DNA of 64,000 nucleotides from Levilactobacillus parabrevis ATCC 53295 (GTDB lineage Bacteria; Bacillota; Bacilli; Lactobacillales; Lactobacillaceae). A program made the translations under genes and the position numbers. Within the stretch, counting starts at the first letter, position 1. Every line of letters starts with the position of its first letter. Below, piece after piece: positions 34,050-42,553 of the stretch. The stretch covers positions 1-64,000 of the forward strand of contig NZ_AZCZ01000012.1 in assembly GCF_001434055.1 (NCBI RefSeq). Reading direction: 5' to 3'. The notes under the pieces were generated by a model. It ran no database searches, was not told the origin of the DNA, and saw only the letters and a list, made by a program, of their open reading frames with translations.

Positions 34050-35456
34050 TTGAAAAAGTACCTGTCCTATGCTTTAGGAACGTTTGGTCATGACGCGTTC
34101 TATAATACGTTGAGCATCTATTTCATGATGTTTCTGACGAGTCAGCTATTTACGAATAGCGGCGACGAGAAGATGGTAGGAATCGTCACGATGCTGGTTG
34201 TGGTGATTCGAGTTGGTGAGATTATCTTTGATCCCATGATTGGTGGGGTGGTTGATAATACGAATACACGCTGGGGGAAGTTCCGACCGTGGATCATGAT
34301 TGGGTCGGTCGTTGCCTCGGTTGGCTTGGTGTTCTTGTTCTCAGATTACTTTGGAATGGCTTGGAGTAGTCCCACAGTATACTTGATCTTGATTGCGGTG
34401 ACCTTCTTAGTCGTCGATGTTTTCTATTCATTTAGTGATATTGCACTGTGGTCGTTACTTCCCGCAGTCAGCCTGGATTCCAAGACGCGAACTAAATTCG
34501 GGACGGCCTCACGGATTGGGTCTACTTTGGGGGCACAAATTGTCATTGTGATTATTACGCCCGCGATTATGCTCTTTTCTCACTGGATTTCTAAGGTGCC
34601 ATTTGGTCAGCAAACACGTGCAGGCTGGACGGGTTACGTATTGATTGTGGCTGTGTTGTGTACCGGTGGGGCACTGATTACCTCACTGAACCTGAAGGAA
34701 GAACATAACGTGATTCGGTCCAACGTCAAGCACACCACGCTGTCCGATATCTTTCGGGCGATTGGCCGGAACAAGCAGTTGCTGTGGATTGCGGCGTCCT
34801 ATTTCCTATTTGCGTTCAGCTATGTGGTTACCAATTCTCTACTGATGTACTATTTCCGCTATCGTTTGGGCAATGCTGGTGCATATACCTGGGTCGGTGT
34901 GATCACCTGTGTCTTGGGGGTTGTTTCAGTTGCCCTGTACCCCGCACTGGAGGACCTGATTCGGCGGAAGGCGATTTACATTGGCGGGATTGCCTTTATG
35001 TTGATCGGTTACATCTTGTTCTTGTTTGCCGGACAAAACTTGTTGCTGGTCTTACTGGCAGTGTCATTTTACTTCTTCCCATATCCGCTGATCTTCTTGG
35101 CGACGTTAATGACGATCACCGACAGTGTTGAGTATGGGCAGCTGGTCAACGGTGTGCGGAATGAATCCGTGACGTTGTCAATCCGGCCATTAATCGACAA
35201 ACTTGCCGGTGCGGCGTCTAACGGGATTGTCGGCATCGTTGCGGTGATGGTTGGGATGACGGGGAACGCTAAGCCTAGTGATATCTCGGCTAGCGGTGTC
35301 AGTCAATTCAACATGTTTATGTTCTACATTCCAATTGTGTTGTTAGTCATTGCTGCTCTTATTTTTTGGCTCAAAGTGACCCTGACCGAAGAAAAACACG
35401 CTGAAATTGTCCGTGAATTAAAGAAACGGCTAAAGTCACAACCCGCTGAAAGCTAG
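34050..35456 (+). CDS. GPH-family sugar:cation symporter
   Basis: A 468-residue membrane protein with 12 predicted segments in the glycoside-pentoside-hexuronide (MelB/XylP-like) family. It opens KKYLSYALGTFGHDAFYNTL and has the loop DNTNTRWGKFRPWI (about 67-80), a family hallmark, and NGVRNESVTLSIRPLIDKL near residue 370. TTG 34050 is preferred because GGGG lies 8 nt upstream; GTG 34041 is too close to it. It heads an operon with a dehydrogenase, kinase and phosphatase, so it likely imports a polyol or ketose. Confidence 0.88.
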   Translation: MKKYLSYALGTFGHDAFYNTLSIYFMMFLTSQLFTNSGDEKMVGIVTMLVVVIRVGEIIFDPMIGGVVDNTNTRWGKFRPWIMIGSVVASVGLVFLFSDYFGMAWSSPTVYLILIAVTFLVVDVFYSFSDIALWSLLPAVSLDSKTRTKFGTASRIGSTLGAQIVIVIITPAIMLFSHWISKVPFGQQTRAGWTGYVLIVAVLCTGGALITSLNLKEEHNVIRSNVKHTTLSDIFRAIGRNKQLLWIAASYFLFAFSYVVTNSLLMYYFRYRLGNAGAYTWVGVITCVLGVVSVALYPALEDLIRRKAIYIGGIAFMLIGYILFLFAGQNLLLVLLAVSFYFFPYPLIFLATLMTITDSVEYGQLVNGVRNESVTLSIRPLIDKLAGAASNGIVGIVAVMVGMTGNAKPSDISASGVSQFNMFMFYIPIVLLVIAALIFWLKVTLTEEKHAEIVRELKKRLKSQPAES

Positions 35457-35615
35457 ATATGATGGGGGTTAGCTACAACGAGTAACCCAGACGAATAAAA
35501 ATATTTGAAAACGGTACCAAAAAGGATTGACTTCTAGAAATTTTGGGTTTATGCTTAATCGTGAATTAAAGAAAGTCATTTTACAAAATACATTTATCTT
35601 TTAGGAGGAATTATC

Positions 35616-36392
35616 ATGGGTATTTTAGATAAGATGCGTCTTGATGGTAAGAAAGCATACGTTACGGGTGGTGCTCAAGGTTTAGGTAAAGCCATGGCAA
35701 CTGGATTAGCAGAAGCTGGTGCCGATGTCGCAATCGTTGATATCAACATCGCCAAGGCGCAACAAACAGCTCGCGAAATTGCGGAAGCAACTGGTCAAAA
35801 GGCTATTGCAATTAAGACCGACGTCACCGATCCTGAACAAGTTCAAAACATGATCGACACGGTTGTTAAGGAATTAGGTGGTTTGGATGCCGCCTTCAAC
35901 AACGCCGGAATGTGCTTGAATGTACCAGCCGAAGAAATGACGTTTGAACAATGGCAAAAAGTTGTTAACTTAAACTTGAACGCTGTCTTCCTTTGCTCCA
36001 CGGCTGCTGGTCGTTACATGTTGAAGCAAGGTTCAGGTTCAATCGTAAACACCGCGTCAATGTCAGCACACATTGTTAACCGGCCACAACCACAATGCTC
36101 TTACAACGCCACAAAGGCTGGGGTTATTCAATTGTCCAAGTCATTAGCCATTGAATGGGCTAAGAAGGGTGTGCGGGTTAACACCATGAGTCCTGGTTAC
36201 ATGGGCACCGACTTGACCTTGAACTCACCTGACTTGAAGCCATTAATCAAGACTTGGAATGACTGGGCACCACTTGGTCGTTTAGGCAAGCCAGAAGAAT
36301 TACAAGGAATGGCCGTATACTTGGCTAGCGATACCAGCAGCTTCTCCACTGGTTCCGATTACTTAGTTGATGGTGCCTTCACGGCATGGTAA
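35616..36392 (+). CDS. Short-chain dehydrogenase, probable polyol/ketose oxidoreductase
   Basis: A 258-residue classical SDR: TGGAQGLGKA nucleotide motif (about 18-27), Asp of VDIN (about 42) suggesting NAD preference, NNAG (about 93), catalytic Ser in TASMSA (about 146) and YNATKAG (Tyr-x-x-x-Lys, about 163). The ending resembles arabinitol, xylulose and sorbose reductases. With the GPH transporter before and FGGY kinase after, it probably oxidises an imported polyol to a ketose. Its codon usage looks more optimised (few rare codons) than neighbours, suggesting strong expression. Confidence 0.85.
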   Translation: MGILDKMRLDGKKAYVTGGAQGLGKAMATGLAEAGADVAIVDINIAKAQQTAREIAEATGQKAIAIKTDVTDPEQVQNMIDTVVKELGGLDAAFNNAGMCLNVPAEEMTFEQWQKVVNLNLNAVFLCSTAAGRYMLKQGSGSIVNTASMSAHIVNRPQPQCSYNATKAGVIQLSKSLAIEWAKKGVRVNTMSPGYMGTDLTLNSPDLKPLIKTWNDWAPLGRLGKPEELQGMAVYLASDTSSFSTGSDYLVDGAFTAW

Positions 36393-36431
36393 ACCGTCGC
36401 GATTAACGTTTGATCAAAGAGGGGAATAACG

Positions 36432-37973
36432 ATGAAATACTTGATTGGTACTGATATTGGGACATCGGGGACGAAGAGTATCCTGATGGACACGAACGGC
36501 AAGTTAATTGCGCAGGACTTGGAGGAATACGATGTTCTAACACCGCGTCCACTCTGGGCTGAGCAGTGGCCAGATGTCTGGCTGAAGGGTGTTAAGGATT
36601 CCATCCGGGCGGTCGTTAATGAAAGCGGTGTCTCGCCGGATGATATCAACGGAATTGGTCTGAGTGGCCTGTATGGCGGCTCTGGTGTTCCAGTTGATGC
36701 CGACATGAATCCGGTACGGCCGGACCTGATTTGGATGGATCGGCGCGCTGCGGGTGAAACGGAATGGGTCAAGGAACACGTTGACCTGGACCGGTTATCC
36801 GAAATTACTGGTAACGATGTGGTTGATCCATACTACGGGTATACGAAGGTACTGTGGATCAAGAATCACGAACCAGAAAATTGGAAGAAGACGGCGATGT
36901 TCTTACCACCGAACAATTACGCAATCTACAAATTAACTGGTGAAGTTTCCATTGATTACTCAGCTGCTGGGAACATCGGTGGTTTCTACGATGTGAATAC
37001 GGGCACTTGGTCTAAGGAAATGATGGACGCGATGGGTGTCCCGATGAACAAGATGCCACAGAAGTTCGTTGATGCGACCGAGATTGCGGGTCGGTTGACC
37101 GCGGACGTTGCCGCTGACTTGGGATTGAATGCCGGAACGCCAGTCATCGCCGGGGGTGTCGACGTTGGTGCTGCTAACATCGGGATGGGTGTCTTTGAAC
37201 CCGGCCGGTACGTAGCTGCCATTGGATCATCCATGAACGCCGCACTTGTCAGTGAAAAACCAATCAAGGGTAAAGGACTCATCGTTTGGCCATATCCTTA
37301 TAAATCACGAGAACTGGTTTATAACTTTAGTGGATCAGCCACAGCCGGGGCCATTACGAAGTGGTTCCGCGATAACTTTGGGGATGCTGAAGTTGCTGTT
37401 CACAATCAAGGTGGACCGAACGCCTACGTTACTCTGGGTGCGGAAGCTAAAGATGTGCCAGCTGGTAGTCGGGGATTAGTAGTTCTCCCATACTTCATGG
37501 GGGAACGGGCGCCTGTCTGGAACTCTGATGCGAAGGGCATGGTCTTCGGACTATCGTTAGTTCATACGAAGGCAGATCTGTTCCACGCCTTCCAAGAAGC
37601 GGTTTGCTACGCTTTGCGGCACAGTATGGAAAGCACGGGCCGTGACTTGGGTGATTACATTGTGATTGCCGGTGGCGTGACGAACTCGCCAGACTGGGTT
37701 CAAATGTTTGCCGACGTGACGGGTTATGCCGTCCGGACACCTGTCGATGATGCGGAAGCTAACCTGGGTGATGTGATGTTGGCTGGTTTAGCAACGGACA
37801 CCTTAACGGTTGATGAAGTTCAGAAGTGGCAAGTTCTGGGCGATAAGATTGAACCCCGTGCTGAGCAGCATGCCACCTATAACGACTACTACAAGCTTTA
37901 CCGAAAGCTCTATGATGACTTGGGCGATGATATGCACACCTTGTCGTTGATTTCCGGTATCGAGGAGTCTTAA
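36432..37973 (+). CDS. FGGY-family carbohydrate kinase
   Basis: A 513-residue kinase that would phosphorylate the ketose made by the preceding dehydrogenase. The N-terminal phosphate loop is IGTDIGTSGTKS (about 4-15); DRRAAGE carries a sugar-contacting region; GGVDVGAANIGMG (about 239) and IAGGVTNSP (about 414) belong to the second domain. The length and layout match xylulokinase, but L-xylulose or ribulose kinases are alternatives. It begins 40 nt after the SDR gene with GAGGGG. Confidence 0.87.
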   Translation: MKYLIGTDIGTSGTKSILMDTNGKLIAQDLEEYDVLTPRPLWAEQWPDVWLKGVKDSIRAVVNESGVSPDDINGIGLSGLYGGSGVPVDADMNPVRPDLIWMDRRAAGETEWVKEHVDLDRLSEITGNDVVDPYYGYTKVLWIKNHEPENWKKTAMFLPPNNYAIYKLTGEVSIDYSAAGNIGGFYDVNTGTWSKEMMDAMGVPMNKMPQKFVDATEIAGRLTADVAADLGLNAGTPVIAGGVDVGAANIGMGVFEPGRYVAAIGSSMNAALVSEKPIKGKGLIVWPYPYKSRELVYNFSGSATAGAITKWFRDNFGDAEVAVHNQGGPNAYVTLGAEAKDVPAGSRGLVVLPYFMGERAPVWNSDAKGMVFGLSLVHTKADLFHAFQEAVCYALRHSMESTGRDLGDYIVIAGGVTNSPDWVQMFADVTGYAVRTPVDDAEANLGDVMLAGLATDTLTVDEVQKWQVLGDKIEPRAEQHATYNDYYKLYRKLYDDLGDDMHTLSLISGIEES

Positions 37974-38085
37974 CACGTTAGACGATCGATTTCTGACGAG
38001 AGCAGGCTCGAGAGTAAACGTGAACGATTAAATGAGGAGTTCGGGAACTATTCTCGGACTCTTCATTCGATTGGGGGAAATGAAG

Positions 38086-38898
38086 ATGTACCGAATGATA
38101 ACGAGTGATCTAGATGAGACGTTGCTTCGAGCAGATGGCAGCATTTCAGCGGCAAACATTGCAGCAATCAAACGGGCCACTCAAATGGGAATCAAATTTG
38201 TACCGAATACGGGGCGTAGCTTTCTGAGCATCCAACCGCTCTTGCGACGTCTTGGACTGTGGAACCAGCCCAATCAGTATGTGATTTCATACAATGGCGG
38301 CGCAATCGTCGAAAATTGGGAAAATCACGTTCTGCTGAGTCGTGAACTGCCCTACGAGGTGGCTGCGGCGGTCTTTAAAGTTCTGCAGCAGTTCGACGTG
38401 GCAATTCACGTGTATACGTTGCGAGGACTCGCAATTTATCATCCTGTAGCGGCTGACTTGGCTTACCTGAAGACGCGCGGCGTATCGGCCACAACTATGC
38501 GTGGTGACTTTTCGCAGTTTCAGTTGGGGCGAATCATGAAAGTAATTGCGATGAGTCCAAGCCTAGCAGTCCGACGTGCAGCAAAGGCGGCGGTAGAGCA
38601 ACAGGTTACGCAGCCGGTGACGTGCACATTTTCATCGGATCGCTACATGGAAGTGAATCCCGTTGGTGTTGACAAGGGGCAGGCCACGTTAGCTTTAGGA
38701 CAGCGCTTGGGAATTTCGCCAGCAGAAATTATGGGAATTGGGGACAATGCCAATGACCTGGCGATGCTTGAGCAAGTCGGGTGTGCGGTTGCCGTACAAA
38801 ATGCCTCGGCAGCAGCTAAGAAAGTGGCTACGCATGTCACCACCGCAAACTTTGAATCTGGGGTAAGCGAGGCAATTGATCGCTGGGTTCTGAATTAG
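38086..38898 (+). CDS. HAD-family (Cof-type) phosphatase
   Basis: A 270-residue cytosolic sugar-phosphatase-like protein. HAD motif I is SDLDETLL (about 6-13), motif II in NTGRS, motif III Lys in VDKGQA, and motif IV GDNANDLAML (about 216). Cof-type phosphatases often clear sugar phosphates. ATG 38086 is favoured by GGGGG 8 nt upstream; earlier starts lie too close or lack a site. It is likely the last gene of the polyol operon, 112 nt after the kinase. Confidence 0.88.
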   Translation: MYRMITSDLDETLLRADGSISAANIAAIKRATQMGIKFVPNTGRSFLSIQPLLRRLGLWNQPNQYVISYNGGAIVENWENHVLLSRELPYEVAAAVFKVLQQFDVAIHVYTLRGLAIYHPVAADLAYLKTRGVSATTMRGDFSQFQLGRIMKVIAMSPSLAVRRAAKAAVEQQVTQPVTCTFSSDRYMEVNPVGVDKGQATLALGQRLGISPAEIMGIGDNANDLAMLEQVGCAVAVQNASAAAKKVATHVTTANFESGVSEAIDRWVLN

Positions 38899-39334
38899 CA
38901 AGCGGGTGCGAATGAAAACCCGTGGTGATACAACTGAAAAGGTGACTCACAGAATAGAATGAAGGGTCATACCGGCCGAAAACCAGTGTGAAGGGCCATT
39001 GACTGGATTTGTGGAAATGAGGCCACGCCGGTGTGCTTGGAACGGCATGTAGAATGCTGGGGGACTAGACCAATAAGTTACATTTGAAAATAAGTCGTCA
39101 ATTTTCCTTGTGAATGTTAAAACTTGTTATCAAATCCACTTAACTAATTGATTCGAAAATTCAGTGCGTAAATGGAAAAATGTTTTGTGATTTCATTGAA
39201 CCATGGGAGCACTTACTGCCGCGTGGCACAAAGAATTGTCGCTTGTGCACAAATGGAGCTGAAAGCATTGTTTTGTGACCTGAAATGCTTTATAGTTAAC
39301 TTGTGAACAGCTTATCAAAAAGGGGATGTGTTGA
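38899..39334. other. 436-nt gene-free region before the transhydrogenase genes
   Basis: A promoter for pntA is visible: TTGTTT (39269-39274), a 16-nt spacer and TATAGT (39291-39296). A weak hairpin (CGGGT/ACCCG, 38903-38922) without T-tract follows the HAD gene. I see nothing else. Confidence 0.6.
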
Positions 39335-40543
39335 ATGGCAATTACCATTTCGGTTTTAAAAGAAGCGCCTGGTGAAAACCGGGTCGCATTGTCACCGGAC
39401 GTCGTACGTAAGCTCGTCAAGAATGACTACCAAGTACTGATTGAACAAGGTGCTGGGGAACGGTCCTTCTATCGGGATGCAGTCTACACTGAGGCCGGTG
39501 CCAAAGTCGTTGACCGCGCAGAAGCGATTACGCAAGCAACTGTAATCGCCACGATTGCCCAACCAGATGATGCAACCATTGATCAGATGAAGGCTGGACA
39601 AGCACTGATTGGTTTGTTATCGCCATTGACGGATATTGACTTTGTTAAGAAGTTAGCCGCCAAGAAGATTACTGCATTAGCGTTTGAACTCTTGCCACGG
39701 ACGGTCTCACGGGCCCAAACGATGGATGTTTTGAGTTCGCAAGCCAGTGTTGCTGGTTATAAGGTGGGCCTGATGGCCGCGGATCATTTCTCACGGTATT
39801 TCCCAATGATGATCACCGCCGCCGGGACTGCCAAGCCAGCTAAGGTGTTAGTCTTAGGGACCGGGGTTGCCGGACTACAGGCCATTGGGACCGCTAAACG
39901 GTTAGGGGCCATGGTTTCCGGTTACGATATTCGGCCAGCTTCACGGGGTGAAGTGGAATCGTTGGGGGCAACTTTCCTGACGACCTCCGTTTCTGCCACC
40001 GGTGAAGGGGGCTATGCTCGGCAATTGACCGAGGAAGAAACTGCACAACAACAAGCAGAATTGGAAGGATTCATCGCCCAAAACAACGTGATCATTACGA
40101 CCGCGCAAGTGCCTGGGCGGCGGCCACCACTGCTGGTTACCCAGAAGTCCGTGGACGAAGCCAAGACCGGGACGTTATTTATGGATTTAGCCGCTAGTGA
40201 CTTAGGCGGGAACGTTGCCGGATCAAAGCCGGGTGAAACGGTCACAACGCCAAATGGTGCTGAAATTGTGGGTGCTGGCGATATGGCTAGTCAATTGCCA
40301 GCCTCCGCTTCTGACATGTATGCCAAGAACGTGCAAGCTGTCTTAAATGATGTAAACGAGGATGGCAAGTTGGTCTTTGACATTGATGATGAAGTGGTTG
40401 GTGAACTCTTGGCAACCTATGACGGTGAGATTATTAGTAACCGACTACGGTCTGTCATGGAACTGCCGGAACGTAAATCAGCAGAACCGGAAGAACCTGA
40501 AACGCCGGCTGAAGATCAAGACGACGCGAAAGGAGCTGATTAG
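39335..40543 (+). CDS. pntA: NAD(P) transhydrogenase subunit alpha, part 1
   Basis: A 402-residue soluble NAD(H)-binding domain I of the proton-translocating transhydrogenase, moving hydride between NADH and NADP+. It shows KEAPGENRVALSPD at the start, RAQTMDVLSSQASVAGYKV (about 126-144) and the Rossmann motif VLVLGTGVAGLQAIGTAKRLG (about 170-190). The C-terminus is acidic and charged. It is the split form in which domain II is separately encoded. First of three tightly linked genes. Confidence 0.94.
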   Translation: MAITISVLKEAPGENRVALSPDVVRKLVKNDYQVLIEQGAGERSFYRDAVYTEAGAKVVDRAEAITQATVIATIAQPDDATIDQMKAGQALIGLLSPLTDIDFVKKLAAKKITALAFELLPRTVSRAQTMDVLSSQASVAGYKVGLMAADHFSRYFPMMITAAGTAKPAKVLVLGTGVAGLQAIGTAKRLGAMVSGYDIRPASRGEVESLGATFLTTSVSATGEGGYARQLTEEETAQQQAELEGFIAQNNVIITTAQVPGRRPPLLVTQKSVDEAKTGTLFMDLAASDLGGNVAGSKPGETVTTPNGAEIVGAGDMASQLPASASDMYAKNVQAVLNDVNEDGKLVFDIDDEVVGELLATYDGEIISNRLRSVMELPERKSAEPEEPETPAEDQDDAKGAD

Positions 40544-40545
40544 TG

Positions 40546-40860
40546 ATGAGTGAGGAATTATTTACGAATCTAGCAATTTTTGTTTTAAGTCTATTGGTTG
40601 GGTTTGAAGTTATGAGTAAAATTCCAGCTACCCTGCAAACCCCTATGATGTCCGGGGCCAACGCCATTCATGGTGTCGTTGTGGTTGGGGCCTTTGTCAT
40701 TGCAGCCGAAGCCAATAGCTGGGTCTTCTACATCTTGGCATTCTTTGGTGCCGTATTTGCGGCAATCAACGTGGCGGGTGGTTATACCGTTACCGACCGG
40801 ATGCTCGGGATGTTCGATCGTAAACCAAAAGCAAAATCAGAGGGGGATGATTCTAAATGA
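40546..40860 (+). CDS. pntA2: NAD(P) transhydrogenase subunit alpha, part 2
   Basis: A 104-residue membrane subunit with about three hydrophobic segments, including TPMMSGANAIHGVVVVGAF, which matches the proton-channel part of PntA. GTG 40543 and ATG 40546 are adjacent alternative starts; AAAGGAG lies upstream. It overlaps pntB by ATGA. Confidence 0.93.
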   Translation: MSEELFTNLAIFVLSLLVGFEVMSKIPATLQTPMMSGANAIHGVVVVGAFVIAAEANSWVFYILAFFGAVFAAINVAGGYTVTDRMLGMFDRKPKAKSEGDDSK

Positions 40861-42275
40861 GTACCCTACAAACGATTGCCTCTTTAATTTACTTAATTTC
40901 CGCGGTGTGCTACGTCTTGGGTGTGCACATGATGCGTTCTCCTAAGACTGCCCGCAAAGGGAATGGGCTTTCCGCCATCGGTATGTTTATGGCCGTTATT
41001 ATGATTATTATCGAAGTCGTGGCCGATGGTAAGATTACCGCTACTGGTTGGATTGTCCTCATCGCCGGCTTAGCAGTCGGAATCGCATACGGGGTCGTCA
41101 AGGCGCGCAAGGTGCCAATGACTGACGTGCCGCAACTGGTTAGTTTGTTCAACGCCGTGGGTGGTGGTGCCGCTGCCGTTATCGGGATCTTCGATTACCT
41201 GATGAAGGGTGACGGGGTCGCTTTAAGCCTTGCGTTCTCGATTCCTGTATTCCTTGATGTGATCATCGGGGGGATTACCTTCTCCGGGTCACTGATTGCG
41301 ACTGGGAAGTTGTCTGGGAAAGTTCCCGGGAAACCGATTACCTTCCCTGGTGCCAAGATTCTCAACATCATCGTTGTCTTGGGGATGCTGGTCGCTGCCT
41401 GGTTCATGATTGCAACGCCAACTAATATCTGGTTCGTGATTCTTGGTTTAGCCATGGCACTGATCTTCGGGTTACTGATGACCTTGCCAATTGGTGGGGC
41501 CGATATGCCGGTTGTCGTTTCACTCTTGAACGCCTTTACCGGTTTGGCCGTTGCCTTTGCCGGGTTCGTTATCAATAACCAAGTCTTGATCATTGCTGGT
41601 GCCTTAGTTGGGGCTGCTGGGACGATCCTGACGCTGCAAATGGCCGAAGCAATGAACCGTTCCGTTGCCAATATCTTAGCCGGTGGCTTTGGGACTGGCG
41701 ACAGTGACAGTGGTAGTGCTGGTCCAGATGTGCCAGTTGATGTTAAGGAAACTTCAGCTGATGACATTGGTCTGCAACTGGCCTACGCTCAGAACGTCAT
41801 GATTGTTCCTGGGTATGGGTTAGCCGCAGCGCAAGCCCAACACGAAGTTGCTGAATTAGCTACGGTTCTGACGGAAAAGGGTATCAATGTCAACTACGCC
41901 ATTCACCCGGTTGCCGGGCGGATGCCTGGGCACATGAACGTGCTGTTGGCTGATGTTAACGTCCCCTACGATCAGATGAAGCAGTTGGACGATGCTAACC
42001 CAATGTTTGAAAGCACCGACGTTTCCCTGGTTATCGGGGCCAACGATGTTACCAACCCACTGGCTCGTGAAAGTGGGAATGAGATTTCTGGGATGCCTAT
42101 CCTGGATGTCGACAAGTCGAAGTCCGTGGTTGTCATCAAGCGGTCAATGAGTACCGGGTACGCAGGTATCCAAAACCCACTGTTCTCGCTGGATAACACG
42201 CAGATGTTCTTCTCTGATGCCAAGGTTGGATTGCAAGACATTGTGGCTGCAACGAAGCAATACTTGGACGATTAG
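40857..42275 (+). CDS. pntB: NAD(P) transhydrogenase subunit beta
   Basis: A 472-residue protein with about eight to nine membrane segments (residues 5-265) and a C-terminal NADP(H)-binding domain III: IVPGYGLAAAQAQH (about 316-329), HPVAGRMPGHMN, GANDVTNP and SKSVVVIKRSM. It forms the proton-pumping complex with the two PntA parts and would make NADPH at the expense of the proton gradient. In a heterofermentative organism it can balance NADH and NADPH pools. Confidence 0.94.
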   Translation: MSTLQTIASLIYLISAVCYVLGVHMMRSPKTARKGNGLSAIGMFMAVIMIIIEVVADGKITATGWIVLIAGLAVGIAYGVVKARKVPMTDVPQLVSLFNAVGGGAAAVIGIFDYLMKGDGVALSLAFSIPVFLDVIIGGITFSGSLIATGKLSGKVPGKPITFPGAKILNIIVVLGMLVAAWFMIATPTNIWFVILGLAMALIFGLLMTLPIGGADMPVVVSLLNAFTGLAVAFAGFVINNQVLIIAGALVGAAGTILTLQMAEAMNRSVANILAGGFGTGDSDSGSAGPDVPVDVKETSADDIGLQLAYAQNVMIVPGYGLAAAQAQHEVAELATVLTEKGINVNYAIHPVAGRMPGHMNVLLADVNVPYDQMKQLDDANPMFESTDVSLVIGANDVTNPLARESGNEISGMPILDVDKSKSVVVIKRSMSTGYAGIQNPLFSLDNTQMFFSDAKVGLQDIVAATKQYLDD

Positions 42276-42293
42276 TCTAAAAAGATGTAACAG

Positions 42294-42342
42294 AAAGGTT
42301 CGCGAAACGTGCCGATTGGCGGGGCGTTAGCGAACCTTTTTT
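42294..42342 (+). terminator. Terminator of the pnt operon
   Basis: AAAGGTTCGC (42294-42303) pairs with GCGAACCTTT (42330-42339), followed by TTTTTT. Confidence 0.88.
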
Positions 42343-42494
42343 GATGCCGGAAAAAGGTGAGGGCTGACAGGGAAGCTTGTGATTTTCCCAGGAGAATCCG
42401 GCATAATATCGAACTGTGAATGACTCGTTAATCAGAAGTATACGGGAGTGAAATTGGGAAAGCAAGGACAACTGAAACAGCCTGGAATACGTTA

Positions 42495-42552
42495 AAAAGG
42501 TTCATGATCGGTGCCATGATTGGCGTTGATCATGAACCTTTTGTGGGTAACG
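42495..42552 (-). terminator. Terminator of the LPQTS surface protein gene
   Basis: AAAAGGTTCATGATC (42495-42509) pairs with 42538-42552 and is followed on the minus strand by a T-run. Confidence 0.85.
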
Positions 42553-42553
42553 G